A stretch of 64,000 nucleotides of DNA, taken from the NCBI GenBank assembly GCA_947494705.1, contig CANLVN010000001.1, positions 1,183,636-1,247,635 of the forward strand, read 5' to 3'. The notes below the pieces were generated by a model. The model ran no database searches, was not told where the DNA came from, and worked only from the letters and a program-made list of their open reading frames with translations. Made by a program: the position numbers and the translations under genes. Origin of the DNA: an uncultured Erythrobacter sp. GTDB taxonomy: Bacteria > Pseudomonadota > Alphaproteobacteria > Sphingomonadales > Sphingomonadaceae. This document shows, piece by piece, positions 16,950 to 25,745 of the stretch (its first letter is position 1; each line of letters opens with the position of its first letter).

Positions 16950-17414
16950 ATGTCCCGCCCTCCGCTGCCTCCGTTCACCACCCAGACCGCGATCGAGAAG
17001 GTCCGCCTCGCCGAGGATGGTTGGAACAGCCGCGATCCCGATCGGGTCGTGCTCGCCTATTCGACCGACACGAAATGGCGCAACCGCGCGGAATTCCCGG
17101 TGGGTCGAGAGGAGGTCCGTGCCTTTCTGAAGCGGAAATGGGTTCGCGAGCTGGAGTACCGGCTTGTCAAGGAACTCTGGAGCTTCGCCGACAATCGCAT
17201 CGCAGTGCGCTATGCCTACGAATACCGCGACGACAGCGGCAACTGGTTCCGAGCCTACGGAAACGAGAACTGGGAATTCGACCGCGCGGGCCTGATGACC
17301 TCGCGTCATGCCAGCATCAATGAAGCGCCGATCGCCGAAGCGGACAGAAAATTTCACTGGCCTCTTGGGCCTCGCCCTCTCGATCATCCGGGCCTGTCCG
17401 AAATGGACCTTTAG
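16950..17414 (+). CDS. DUF1348 (NTF2-fold) protein
   Basis: 154 aa protein of the DUF1348 family of NTF2-like proteins. Typical elements: [22 protein letters not shown] near residue 26, [19 protein letters not shown] near 59, and [20 protein letters not shown], with a C-terminal [23 protein letters not shown] tail. The function of the family is not established. The start at 16950 follows TGGAAGGAACC; upstream in-frame codons lie within the hairpin and the preceding gene. It ends the AraC-linked set. A 307-bp gene-free region follows. Confidence 0.85.
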   Translation: MSRPPLPPFTTQTAIEKVRLAEDGWNSRDPDRVVLAYSTDTKWRNRAEFPVGREEVRAFLKRKWVRELEYRLVKELWSFADNRIAVRYAYEYRDDSGNWFRAYGNENWEFDRAGLMTSRHASINEAPIAEADRKFHWPLGPRPLDHPGLSEMDL

Positions 17415-17721
17415 GCGCACGGATGCGAGGAGCGCGCCGCGCCCAAGAATGATGGAGTGAGCACGCGCCAACCATAGGCGTTGCGAGTTGGCTCGATCTG
17501 CGGGGGAACCGGATCAGTGCAAGCTCGACATCCGTCGCTTCCGATCTTGATCTAAGGCGTTCTGGCTTCGGCTAGCCCAAGTGCTAGGTCCAAAGAACAC
17601 GATCCTGAACTATTCCTCCACTTCCAGTCGCGTTGCCTTTCGGAAGAGATCGCAGTCGGGGCTGACAGAGATCAAAGAGCACGCGGCGAAACCGGTCGCA
17701 GTGACTCGAGGGGAGGAAAAA
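17415..17721. other. 307-bp leader region upstream of the second TonB receptor
   Basis: No gene is supported here. It probably carries the promoter of the receptor/DUF3604/PPIase/HupE unit. The one structured element I see is an inverted repeat CTAGC-CCAAGT-GCTAG at 17572-17587, about 135 bp before the receptor start. The in-frame extension of the receptor ORF through this region lacks signal-peptide character. Confidence 0.5.
17572..17587. promoter_or_regulatory. inverted repeat upstream of TonB receptor
   Basis: CTAGC (17572-17576) and GCTAG (17583-17587) form a perfect 5-bp inverted repeat with a 6-bp spacer, a size compatible with a dimeric regulator site. No regulator gene is adjacent, so the assignment is open. 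Confidence 0.3.
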
Positions 17722-20205
17722 ATGACTGCCAAGAAAGACGTAACTTTGCGCTCGCTGCTTTTCTGCAGCGCCGCCGGATTGGTGTTCTCGGCTTCGCCGG
17801 CGTTCGCCCAGGATAGCGAAGACGAGATGGCGGAAGTCGTCAGGGGCGGCCTCAACGAAATCGTCGTGACAGCGCGCAAGCGCGAGGAAAGCCTTCAGGA
17901 CGTCCCGGTTGCCGTGACAGCGCTGGATGAAAGCGTGATCCAGAACCGTGACGTAACCAGCATCGAAAAAATCGCCGCGATCGCGCCGGGCTTTAACGTG
18001 GGGCGCGCTTCCAACGGATCGGGCGCTCAGCTGACCTTGCGCGGTATCGGGTCGTCATCGACCTCCATCGGCATCGAGCAGTCCGTGGCGGTGGTCGTGG
18101 ATGGCGCCTATTACGGCCAGGGCCGCGTCATCAACGAAGGTTTCTTCGACCTTGGACGGATCGAGCTTCTCAAGGGGCCGCAGGCCTTGTTCTTCGGCAA
18201 GAACGCGACCGCTGGCGTGATCTCCATCACCACCAACGATCCAGGCCCTGAGCCCGAATTCCTGGTGCGCGGCAGCTACGAGTTTCAGGCGGAACAGTAC
18301 AAAGTCGAAGCGATGGGCTCTGTTCCTCTGACGGACACGCTCGGTTTCCGCCTCGCCGCTCGCTATTCGAAGATGGAAGGCGGATACTACACCAATATCG
18401 CCACCCCGTTCGACTACACGACGAGCGACATCGCCGACATTCTCGCTGGCGGAGACGGCAACCCGATTACCACGGTTTCGACACCCGCAGCGCGCGACGC
18501 GCCTGGCGAAGAAGAGGTTCTGGCTCGCGCCACGCTCAAGTTCGAGCCGACCAACAACCTGACCTTCACGCTGAAAGGCAATTACAACTGGAACACGGTC
18601 AATAACAATTCGTGGAACTATGTTGCCTTCGCATGCGGTCGGGCGGACGGCCTGTCGCAGCTGAACGGGCAACCGTGTGCGAGGGATTTCATCACCCGTC
18701 AGAACAACATACCCCTGGCCGTCGCGCCATCGGTGCCGTTCGCGAAGGACGATGGATCGCTCTACAACCGGTATGAATCGGCTTCAGCAACTCTGAATGC
18801 GGTATTCGACTCCGATTACATGCAGATCACCTCGGTCACCAATTACCAGTGGGTGAACAACAAGTGGTCCTGCGCTTGCGATTTCCAGTCCGTACCGAGC
18901 AGTGTCTGGGCGACGGAAAATTCGACCTGGAGAGCCTTCTCGGAAGAGATCCGCTTCCTTTCGAACCTCGATGGACCGATCAACTTCATGCTTGGCGGTC
19001 TCTACCAGCACACCAAGCGGGAATTCCAGCAGCAGGCAGTCCAGGCGAACCTGTACAATAGCGAGGCACCCGATCCGAGCTTTGTCTTCCTTGGCAACCT
19101 AAAGACCAGCCCCACGGTCGGAGACACCCTTGCGGTGTTCGGTCAGGTCGTGTTCGAAATGACGTCGAACCTCGAATTGGCGGCCGGCGCACGCTACACG
19201 ACCGAAGAGAAGAACAGCACATTCAGCCAACCCTACGTGAACCCGGGACTGGCCTTCATCTTCCGCCCGGTCGACGATCCGGACGGCCTTGGTTTCGTGC
19301 AAGCGAACCAGTCCTTCAGCGATGTCTCGCCTGAAGTGACCCTCTCCTGGACCGTGGCACCGGACATCCTGATCTACGGTGCGTACAAGACGGCCTACAA
19401 GTCTGGCGGCTTCTCCAACGGTGGCATCAATTCGAAGTTTTCGCAGGATCCTTTGGGCGACTTGACCTTCGCGCCAGAGACGGCGGAAGGATTCGAAGCC
19501 GGGATCAAATCGACGGTCCTCGACAATCAGCTTCGCCTGAACCTCACGGCCTACCGCTACAACTACAATGATCTGCAAGTCGACTTCTTCAACTCGCCGA
19601 TCTTCGCGTTCCAGACCCTAACGGCGGACTCGCGTTCACAAGGTGTCGAATTCGAGTTCCAATACGCCCCTTATGCGGTCGAAGGGCTCAACGTTTATGG
19701 TTCGGTCGCCTATACCGATGCCAAATACACCGACTTCCCTGAGGGGCCCTGCTATGCAGGTCAAACTATCGCAGAAGGCTGTGTCCAGATCAGCGAGATC
19801 GCAGCGCGGCAGGATCTGACCGGAGCTCGCCTTTCGGTGTCACCGGAATGGACCGGCAATCTTGGCGTCAGCTACGATCGCGACATCAGCACCAACCTGA
19901 AGTTCGGTATGAACATCGATGCCCGTTATTCGGATAGCTATCTCGCTTCGGGCTTCGGCAATCCGCTGTCGCGTCAGGATAGCTACGTGACACTTGATGC
20001 GGGGGTCCGCTTCGGGGCTGCCGACGACAGGTGGCAAGTCGCGGTGATCGGCAAGAACCTCACCAATCAGTTCTATGTCACCGGCGTGGTCGACGGACCG
20101 TCCACCGGTACCGGCACCGGCACCACGACCGGCGTTAAGGCTGACCAGCTGGGCTTCGGCAACCTGCCGCGCACCGTTGCCGTGGAGCTGACGACGCGCT
20201 TCTGA
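17722..20205 (+). CDS. TonB-dependent outer-membrane receptor
   Basis: 827 aa receptor. Signal peptide MTAKKDVTLRSLLFCSAAG... with cleavage near AFAQ, TonB box NEIVVTARKREESLQD, plug domain with the FFDLGRIELLKGPQ and FFGKNATAGVISI motifs, and a C-terminal barrel ending VAVELTTRF. The start at 17722 follows GGGGAGGAAAAA; the longer frame from 17581 lacks a signal peptide at its N-terminus. A Gly-Thr repeat (STGTGTGTTTG) sits in a late extracellular loop. It heads a possible unit with DUF3604, PPIase and HupE/UreJ, 109 bp upstream of DUF3604, which hints at import of the ligand those proteins handle. Confidence 0.92.
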   Translation: MTAKKDVTLRSLLFCSAAGLVFSASPAFAQDSEDEMAEVVRGGLNEIVVTARKREESLQDVPVAVTALDESVIQNRDVTSIEKIAAIAPGFNVGRASNGSGAQLTLRGIGSSSTSIGIEQSVAVVVDGAYYGQGRVINEGFFDLGRIELLKGPQALFFGKNATAGVISITTNDPGPEPEFLVRGSYEFQAEQYKVEAMGSVPLTDTLGFRLAARYSKMEGGYYTNIATPFDYTTSDIADILAGGDGNPITTVSTPAARDAPGEEEVLARATLKFEPTNNLTFTLKGNYNWNTVNNNSWNYVAFACGRADGLSQLNGQPCARDFITRQNNIPLAVAPSVPFAKDDGSLYNRYESASATLNAVFDSDYMQITSVTNYQWVNNKWSCACDFQSVPSSVWATENSTWRAFSEEIRFLSNLDGPINFMLGGLYQHTKREFQQQAVQANLYNSEAPDPSFVFLGNLKTSPTVGDTLAVFGQVVFEMTSNLELAAGARYTTEEKNSTFSQPYVNPGLAFIFRPVDDPDGLGFVQANQSFSDVSPEVTLSWTVAPDILIYGAYKTAYKSGGFSNGGINSKFSQDPLGDLTFAPETAEGFEAGIKSTVLDNQLRLNLTAYRYNYNDLQVDFFNSPIFAFQTLTADSRSQGVEFEFQYAPYAVEGLNVYGSVAYTDAKYTDFPEGPCYAGQTIAEGCVQISEIAARQDLTGARLSVSPEWTGNLGVSYDRDISTNLKFGMNIDARYSDSYLASGFGNPLSRQDSYVTLDAGVRFGAADDRWQVAVIGKNLTNQFYVTGVVDGPSTGTGTGTTTGVKADQLGFGNLPRTVAVELTTRF

Positions 20206-20251
20206 CGGGACGCTCGACACGCTCGAAAAAGAGCATGCAATGTCAATCGCA

Positions 20252-20284
20252 GTGGCCGTCGCTCCTCAAAGGAACGGCGGCCAC
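20252..20284 (+). terminator. stem-loop between TonB receptor and DUF3604 genes
   Basis: GTGGCCGTCGCTCC pairs with GGAACGGCGGCCAC over 14 positions (one G-T wobble, one mismatch) with loop TCAAA. It lies 46 bp after the receptor stop and is followed only by a short TT, so it looks more like an attenuator or 3'-end stabiliser than a full terminator. Confidence 0.4.
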
Positions 20285-20314
20285 TTGCATATTCAGGGAG
20301 CCGGGAGAGGCTAG

Positions 20315-22231
20315 ATGATTCACCGAAAATCTGCATCGATACTTGCCAGCGCTGCGACCGCTCTTGCGATCGGCGGCCTTTCTCTGCCGAGTTTCGCGAC
20401 GGATGACGCCGCAACGTCCGGTGAGCACGCCCAAGCTTTGACGCCGCCGGAAAAAGCGGCACAGATGCGGTATTCCCCGCCTCTGCGCGAACCGGAAGAG
20501 AACAACCTCTACTGGGGTGATCTTCACCTGCACACCAACCAGTCGCCCGATGCCTTCCTCACCGGCACGAGGGCGGTCAGTCCCGACGAAGCGTATCGCT
20601 TCGCCAAGGGTGCAGCCGTCGAGGCGGATAACGAGATGATGGTCCGGCTCGAAGAGCCCTTGGACTTCATGGCGATAACGGACCATTCGGAATATCTCGG
20701 CGTTTTCCCGCGCCTCGAAGATGGCGATCCGGCTCTCGCCGGCTGGCCGCTTGCCAAACAATGGGGCCGGCTTCTCAAGTCCGGCGAAACAGCCGAACTC
20801 GCCGTCGCTTTCGCAAACGCGATCCAGTCGTCCGATTCCGCCCTGCGAACGCCGGACAAGGTGGTTCGAACCAGTTGGGACGACGTGGTAGAAAGAGCCG
20901 ATCGTTACAACGATCCGGGCCGTTTCACTGCACTCATCGGGTACGAATGGACCTCCATGATCAATGGAGACAACTTGCACCGGGTCGTCTTGTTCAAGGG
21001 CGATGCGAAAGAAGCCGGCAAGGTCGTCCCCTTCACCGCTCAGGACAGTCCAGACCCCGAAGACCTTTGGCAAGCCCTTGCGAAGTACGAGGCCGCTGGC
21101 GTGCGCTCGCTCGCGATCGCCCACAACGGAAATGTCTCCAATGGTCGGATGTTTTCACCGAACCGTGTGAATGGCCAACCTCTCAATGCGCGATATGCCG
21201 AAATGCGCAGCCGCTGGGAGCCGGTTTACGAAGTCACCCAGGTGAAGGGTGACGGCGAAGCGCACCCCGCCCTTTCGCCCGATGACGAGTTCGCGGATTT
21301 CGAAACCTGGGATCAGGGAAACATCTCGCTCACCGCTGAGAAAGAGCCGTGGATGCTGGAATACGAGTATGCGCGATCCGCCTTGCGCAACGGCCTGGTA
21401 TGGGAGCGAAAACTCGGCACGAACCCGTTCAAGTTCGGAATGATCGGAAGCACCGATTCCCACACCGGCCTTTCGACCACTGACGAAAGCAATTTCTTCG
21501 GCAAGTTTCTGGAATCGGAGCCCTCCGCCGAGCGCTGGCAGGCGAAAATGGCTGCGGTGTTGCAGCAAAGCTGGGAGCTAGGGGCATCCGGCCTCGCCGC
21601 AGTCTGGGCACCGGAAAATACGCGCGAAGCGATCTTCGATGCGCTCATGCGACGCGAAACCTACGGGACGACAGGCTCACGCATTCGCCTCCGGTTCTTC
21701 GGTGGGTGGGACTTCGCAAGCGAAGACATCGATCGCCCGGATTACGCGCGCTATGCCTATGATAAAGGCGTTTCCATGGGCGGCACGCTAAGCCTGGATG
21801 CGAGGCAAAAGTCGCCTTCTTTCCTGATCCATGCTGTTCGCGATCCGAACAGCGCCAATCTTGACCGCGTTCAAGTCGTGAAAGGCTGGCTGGATGCCTC
21901 CGGCCGCACCCATGAGAAGATTTTCGAAGTAGCGCTTTCCGATGACCGCAAGGTCGACGCCAATGGGAAGGCCCCTCCCGTCGGCAGTACGGTCGATCTC
22001 GAAGAGGCGACCTACACCAACTCTATCGGCGATCCAGAATTGGCGACCTGGTGGAAAGACCCTGAGTTCAAGCCGGATCAGCCGGCCTTCTACTATGTTC
22101 GCGTTCTCGAGATTCCCCGTCCGCGCTGGACGGCGTATGACGAGAAGTTCTTTGGCGTGACGATGGCTGACGACGTTCGTCGTGTCGTCCAGGATCGGGC
22201 TTACAGCTCTCCGATATGGTACAACCCTTGA
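20315..22231 (+). CDS. exported DUF3604 protein (PHP-like metal-dependent hydrolase)
   Basis: 638 aa protein with a signal peptide (cleavage after SFA) and a DUF3604 domain. The PHP-like metal-binding pattern is visible: LYWGDLHLHTN (His71, His73), AITDHSEYL (Asp123, His124), IAHNGN, and MIGSTDSHTG near residue 385. PHP-type enzymes hydrolyse phosphoesters or related bonds with two or three metals; the substrate of DUF3604 is not established. The GGGAGAGG Shine-Dalgarno at 20303 supports this start. Its last 16 bases overlap the PPIase gene, which is translationally coupled, and HupE/UreJ follows. Confidence 0.88.
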   Translation: MIHRKSASILASAATALAIGGLSLPSFATDDAATSGEHAQALTPPEKAAQMRYSPPLREPEENNLYWGDLHLHTNQSPDAFLTGTRAVSPDEAYRFAKGAAVEADNEMMVRLEEPLDFMAITDHSEYLGVFPRLEDGDPALAGWPLAKQWGRLLKSGETAELAVAFANAIQSSDSALRTPDKVVRTSWDDVVERADRYNDPGRFTALIGYEWTSMINGDNLHRVVLFKGDAKEAGKVVPFTAQDSPDPEDLWQALAKYEAAGVRSLAIAHNGNVSNGRMFSPNRVNGQPLNARYAEMRSRWEPVYEVTQVKGDGEAHPALSPDDEFADFETWDQGNISLTAEKEPWMLEYEYARSALRNGLVWERKLGTNPFKFGMIGSTDSHTGLSTTDESNFFGKFLESEPSAERWQAKMAAVLQQSWELGASGLAAVWAPENTREAIFDALMRRETYGTTGSRIRLRFFGGWDFASEDIDRPDYARYAYDKGVSMGGTLSLDARQKSPSFLIHAVRDPNSANLDRVQVVKGWLDASGRTHEKIFEVALSDDRKVDANGKAPPVGSTVDLEEATYTNSIGDPELATWWKDPEFKPDQPAFYYVRVLEIPRPRWTAYDEKFFGVTMADDVRRVVQDRAYSSPIWYNP

Positions 22232-23130
22232 AGGGTCTCGCCGCGGCCCTGGGGCGTCTGGATCCCCTGCTACAGTTTCTGGGCGTCGGCCTCCTGCTTT
22301 TCCTGTTTTCGCTCTGGATCCGTCCATTCGGTGATGACGAAGCGACCATCCGGGTCGATCGCCCTACGCTCGAGCAATATCTGGCGGCGGGCGGAGGCGA
22401 GGCCTTGTCCTCGATCGCCCGATCCGAAGATGGCGTGCCTTCACTGGACGCGCTGAACGCTGACCAGACCCGTCAATTGGTCGACAACTATGTCGAAGAG
22501 CAGGCGCTCTATCGCGAGGCCAGCTCGTGGGGACTCGGCGAAGGCGATCTCGTCATAAGACGCCGTCTCGGCCAATCCCTGCGCTATGCCTTGCGGCCGG
22601 AACTGGCAGCCGATCCCGGCGATGATGTCCTGCGGGAATATTATCGAGCGAACCAGGCCAACTATCGCTCCCCCACCGAAATAAGTTTCGACCACATCTT
22701 TTTCAGCATTGATCGACGCGGAGCGGATGCCGCGCGCGAAGACGCCGCTCGCGCGATTTCCTCCAGTGTCCGGGACTGGCGCGCAATGGGTGATCGCTTC
22801 CCGTATCAGCGAAACTACGTGAACGCCGGACCGGCAACGATTGGAGCACAGCTGGGCGACACATTTGCCGACAGGATCGCAACGCTACCGGTGAAACCAG
22901 AGACGTGGCAGGGGCCCCTGCGAAGCTCGACCGGCTTTCACGCCGTCCGTATCCTCCGGCGCAGCGAGGCGCAGATCGCGCCCTTCGAAGAGGTTCGCCA
23001 GATCGTACTCGACGATTGGCAAAGACAGCAGCAAGGAGAGGGACTGGAGCGAGCTGTCGCTCAAATCGTCCGAGGATACGACACCAGCATTGGCTCGGAT
23101 ATTCCCATCGAGGCAGGGCCAACGCGGTGA
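22216..23130 (+). CDS. membrane-anchored peptidyl-prolyl isomerase (PpiC/SurA-like)
   Basis: 304 aa protein with one N-terminal transmembrane segment (about 17-36) and a periplasmic part. Residues about 60-150 resemble the SurA-type helical region (LVDNYVEEQALYREASSWGLGEGD), and about 155-280 a parvulin-like rotamase domain (EISFDHIFFSIDRRG, WQGPLRSSTGFHAVRILRR). It would assist folding of exported proteins, perhaps the DUF3604 or HupE/UreJ partner. It overlaps the DUF3604 gene by 16 bp, and its stop overlaps the GTG of the next gene, so all three are tightly coupled. Confidence 0.8.
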   Translation: MVQPLKGLAAALGRLDPLLQFLGVGLLLFLFSLWIRPFGDDEATIRVDRPTLEQYLAAGGGEALSSIARSEDGVPSLDALNADQTRQLVDNYVEEQALYREASSWGLGEGDLVIRRRLGQSLRYALRPELAADPGDDVLREYYRANQANYRSPTEISFDHIFFSIDRRGADAAREDAARAISSSVRDWRAMGDRFPYQRNYVNAGPATIGAQLGDTFADRIATLPVKPETWQGPLRSSTGFHAVRILRRSEAQIAPFEEVRQIVLDDWQRQQQGEGLERAVAQIVRGYDTSIGSDIPIEAGPTR

Positions 23131-24149
23131 GACAGACCTCCACCGCGGTTGAGGGCTTCTTTGAAGGAGCAAAGGTCGTAAGGCTGTTGTTCGGTTGCCT
23201 TCTGGTGTCTTTGTTGTTCGCTTCGAATGCGCATGCACACGAAAGCCTTCCCGTAGTAGTCGGCATGGAGGAGCAGGAATCCGGCAACTATCTTGTCAAT
23301 TTGCGAATGCCCGGAAACATTCTACCTAGCCAGTATCCGCAAGTTGAAGTTGCCGCGCCCTGCGAAGCGCGGGCGCAGAGCAGGCTTACGAAAATCTATG
23401 CCTGCCCCGACGGTTATCGGCCGGACAAGGTCGCACTACGATGGCCCGGTGGTGCTCCACCATCTGCCATCCTGTTCAAGACGCAATTTATCGATGGTTC
23501 AGGCACCAGCGATGTCTTCGAACCAGGCGCTTCGGTTCTGACGCTCCCTGAACAGGAAACTGCAATAGGCATCATCGCAAGCTACATCTGGATCGGGATG
23601 GAGCACATCCTGTTCGGGATCGATCATCTCCTTTTCCTTATCTGCCTGGTTCTGCTCGCAAAAACTGGACGCAAGATTGCGCTGACAGTGACTGGGTTCA
23701 CTGTTGGCCATGCCATTACGATCAGTCTGGCCTCACTGGGATTGGTCTTAGTCGATGGTCTCTTGGTCGAAGCGCTGATCGCACTCAGCATCGTTTTCGT
23801 GGCGACTGAACTGGTTAGAAATCGACAAGAGACGCTGTTCTACCGGTGTCCTGTTCTGGTCGCCGGTGGTTTCGGGACTTTGCACGGCCTGGGATTTGCT
23901 GGCGCATTGTCGGAAATCGGTCTTGCGCAGACGTCGGTTACGCTCTCCCTGATAGGGTTCAACCTGGGCGTCGAATTCGGTCAGCTTCTTTTCGTGATCG
24001 CGATGATCACCGCAATCACGATCTTCAGGAAGAGTCAGTTCTCATGGCAAGAGAAGGCCGGCTACGTAATCCGCACCGCCTCTCTAACGCTGATCGGCGT
24101 TCTCGCGTCCTTCTGGTTCTGGGAACGCAGCCTCAACCTGATGGCTTGA
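23127..24149 (+). CDS. HupE/UreJ-family membrane protein
   Basis: 340 aa protein. Signal peptide (cleavage near AHA), a periplasmic domain of about 100 residues, then six or so transmembrane helices. The hallmark HILFGIDHLLFL lies near residue 158 (HxxxGxDH, the proposed nickel-binding helix), and GTLHGLGFAGAL is the second conserved helix motif. HupE and UreJ are nickel transporters or permease components, but this long-N-terminus type is uncharacterised. The start is a GTG at 23127 that overlaps the PPIase stop as GTGA; the longer frame upstream is a shadow of the PPIase gene. Confidence 0.83.
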   Translation: MRQTSTAVEGFFEGAKVVRLLFGCLLVSLLFASNAHAHESLPVVVGMEEQESGNYLVNLRMPGNILPSQYPQVEVAAPCEARAQSRLTKIYACPDGYRPDKVALRWPGGAPPSAILFKTQFIDGSGTSDVFEPGASVLTLPEQETAIGIIASYIWIGMEHILFGIDHLLFLICLVLLAKTGRKIALTVTGFTVGHAITISLASLGLVLVDGLLVEALIALSIVFVATELVRNRQETLFYRCPVLVAGGFGTLHGLGFAGALSEIGLAQTSVTLSLIGFNLGVEFGQLLFVIAMITAITIFRKSQFSWQEKAGYVIRTASLTLIGVLASFWFWERSLNLMA

Positions 24150-24183
24150 GGACAGACGCAGCGGCGAGCTAGCCGGTCGCCCT

Positions 24184-24588
24184 TTACCCCGCTTCCTGCT
24201 TCCGTTTGGCCGCCGCGACAATCGGGGCCGGATCGAAATAGTAAGGCTTGATCTCGCAGCACTTGCCGTCGCGGAAGCGGAACACCTCGCACAATTCGGC
24301 GTCATCCAGGTCCTCACCTGCAAATTGCATTTTGAGGATCGTGACAGCGTAGTCACCACCCGTGACAGTCTGGATGCGATCGAGCCCAGCGACATCGAGC
24401 GTGGCAAACACGTCCACGAAAAGCTCATGCAGCGCGTTCTGGCCGGTATAGCTCCCCGCCATCGGCAATCCGGCTGCTTCGGTGATGACGAGGTCCTCGG
24501 TCAGCATGGAATTGGCGGTTTCCCAGTCTCCGCTGCCGGTTGCGGCATAAAGGTCATCGACGAACTGGACCATCTCTTCATGGGTCAT
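24184..24588 (-). CDS. SnoaL-like (NTF2-fold) protein
   Basis: 134 aa SnoaL-like protein: N-terminal helix MTHEEMVQFVDDLYAATGSGDWETANSML, strand TEDLVITEAAGLPMAGSYTG, helix NALHELFVDVFATLD, and a C-terminal sheet with AELCEVFRFRDGKCCEIKPYYFDP, typical of the ketosteroid-isomerase-like group. The start at 24588 follows AGAGGAATTCAC; an in-frame extension upstream covers the divergent promoter and is rejected. Divergent from the Rieske ferredoxin gene and convergent with HupE/UreJ. Function is inferred only from fold and context. Confidence 0.8.
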   Translation of the reverse strand: MTHEEMVQFVDDLYAATGSGDWETANSMLTEDLVITEAAGLPMAGSYTGQNALHELFVDVFATLDVAGLDRIQTVTGGDYAVTILKMQFAGEDLDDAELCEVFRFRDGKCCEIKPYYFDPAPIVAAAKRKQEAG

Positions 24589-24807
24589 GTGAATTCCTCT
24601 CCAAATAGTCTGTCTTGCGTTGTCGCTGAAAGCGCGCGCGAATGAAGCTAGCGATATGGCTAGCTGAACGGCGCGCCGGTCGCGGTTGGTCTGGTTGCTG
24701 GCGAACTCACGGGAAGGCGCCAAGCCCCTGACAAATTGCTAGTTGCCCGACTCGTAAGTGATTGGCAGTTGCTTCGAATTCACCGCTAAAAATACATAGG
24801 ACCGATT

Positions 24808-25158
24808 GTGAGCGAAACCTGGCACGACCTGATTCCCGAAAACGAGTTTCCAGAAGAGGGCAAGCTAGCGACAAAATTGTCCGGCTGGTATGTGCTGGTT
24901 GGCAAAACCGATGAAGGCCTCTTCGCCGTGAATGATCGCTGCACCCATCAGGCGGCGTTGCTGTCAGGCGGCCGAATTCGGCGCGGCGCGGTAATGTGTC
25001 CGCTTCACGGCGCGCGGTTCGAGCTGGAAACCGGCCGCTGCATTGGCGGAGCCTACAAAGACCTGCGCACATTCCCCCTGCGCGTAACCGACGGTATGAT
25101 CGAAGTTGCCGTGCCCGACACGGCTCCCGGCATCGAAGAACTGCCAGTCAGCACCTGA
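24808..25158 (+). CDS. Rieske [2Fe-2S] ferredoxin
   Basis: 116 aa single-domain Rieske protein, a soluble electron carrier. Cluster ligands are Cys45-x-His47 (DRCTHQAALL) and Cys64-xx-His67 (VMCPLHGARFE). It starts with GTG. Length and lack of a second domain fit the ferredoxin component of multi-component Rieske oxygenases. The four oxygenase alpha subunits further along have no other ferredoxin nearby, so this is the best candidate partner. No flavin reductase gene occurs in the window, so that component must be elsewhere. Divergent from a SnoaL-like gene. Confidence 0.9.
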   Translation: MSETWHDLIPENEFPEEGKLATKLSGWYVLVGKTDEGLFAVNDRCTHQAALLSGGRIRRGAVMCPLHGARFELETGRCIGGAYKDLRTFPLRVTDGMIEVAVPDTAPGIEELPVST

Positions 25159-25237
25159 CCGCACCTCGTCAATCCGTCAGTTTCCGTACTGTCTCCCGAC
25201 CTCTAACTTGCGCTCCAGAGGATAAGGGAGAGAAATA

Positions 25238-25666
25238 ATGCCGTTCACCGGACCGTTTGAAGACCGACTCGCCATTCGCGAGTTGATCGATGCCTATGCC
25301 GACGCCGTCACAATGCGTGATGCGAAGGCATGGGGCGATACCTGGGCTGAAAATGGCCACTGGACCATGCCGGACTATCCGGAATTCCCCGCCCAGACGG
25401 GCCGCGAGAATATCGTCAATCTGTGGACCGAGGCCATGGCCCAATATCCCGGCATCATGTTCGAAGCCTGGCCGGGTTCGATCGAAGTCAACGGCGACAC
25501 CGCCAAAGTTCGCAGTTTCACCGCCGAAGTCTACGATCAGGATGGCAACACCGTCCGCGATCGAGGGCATTATGATGACGAATGCATAAAGGTGGACGGC
25601 CGCTGGTATTTCTCGCGTCGCGCCTTTCGCAACATCCACAAACAGATCCAGCCCAAGGGCACCTGA
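25238..25666 (+). CDS. SnoaL-like (NTF2-fold) protein
   Basis: 142 aa protein of the SnoaL-like type, with MPFTGPFEDRLAIRELIDAY at its start, a WAENGHWTMPDYPEF strand, and GHYDDECIKVDGRWYFSRRAF near the C-terminus. It closely resembles the protein encoded at 36023-36466 (shared xFTGPxEDRxAIREL start, YDD and R-A-[FY]-R ending), so the two are paralogues. AAGGGAGAGAAA precedes the ATG. It sits between the Rieske ferredoxin and a PTGR-type reductase on the same strand. Many such proteins in sphingomonad catabolic clusters have no assigned reaction; a dehydratase, isomerase or binding role is possible. Confidence 0.8.
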   Translation: MPFTGPFEDRLAIRELIDAYADAVTMRDAKAWGDTWAENGHWTMPDYPEFPAQTGRENIVNLWTEAMAQYPGIMFEAWPGSIEVNGDTAKVRSFTAEVYDQDGNTVRDRGHYDDECIKVDGRWYFSRRAFRNIHKQIQPKGT

Positions 25667-25745
25667 CGCACACTGCGGCACGGCCAAATCTTCGCCATCG
25701 TGCGGAGCGTGCGGCATCCAGAATTCGAAATGAATGGAGAGAGTA

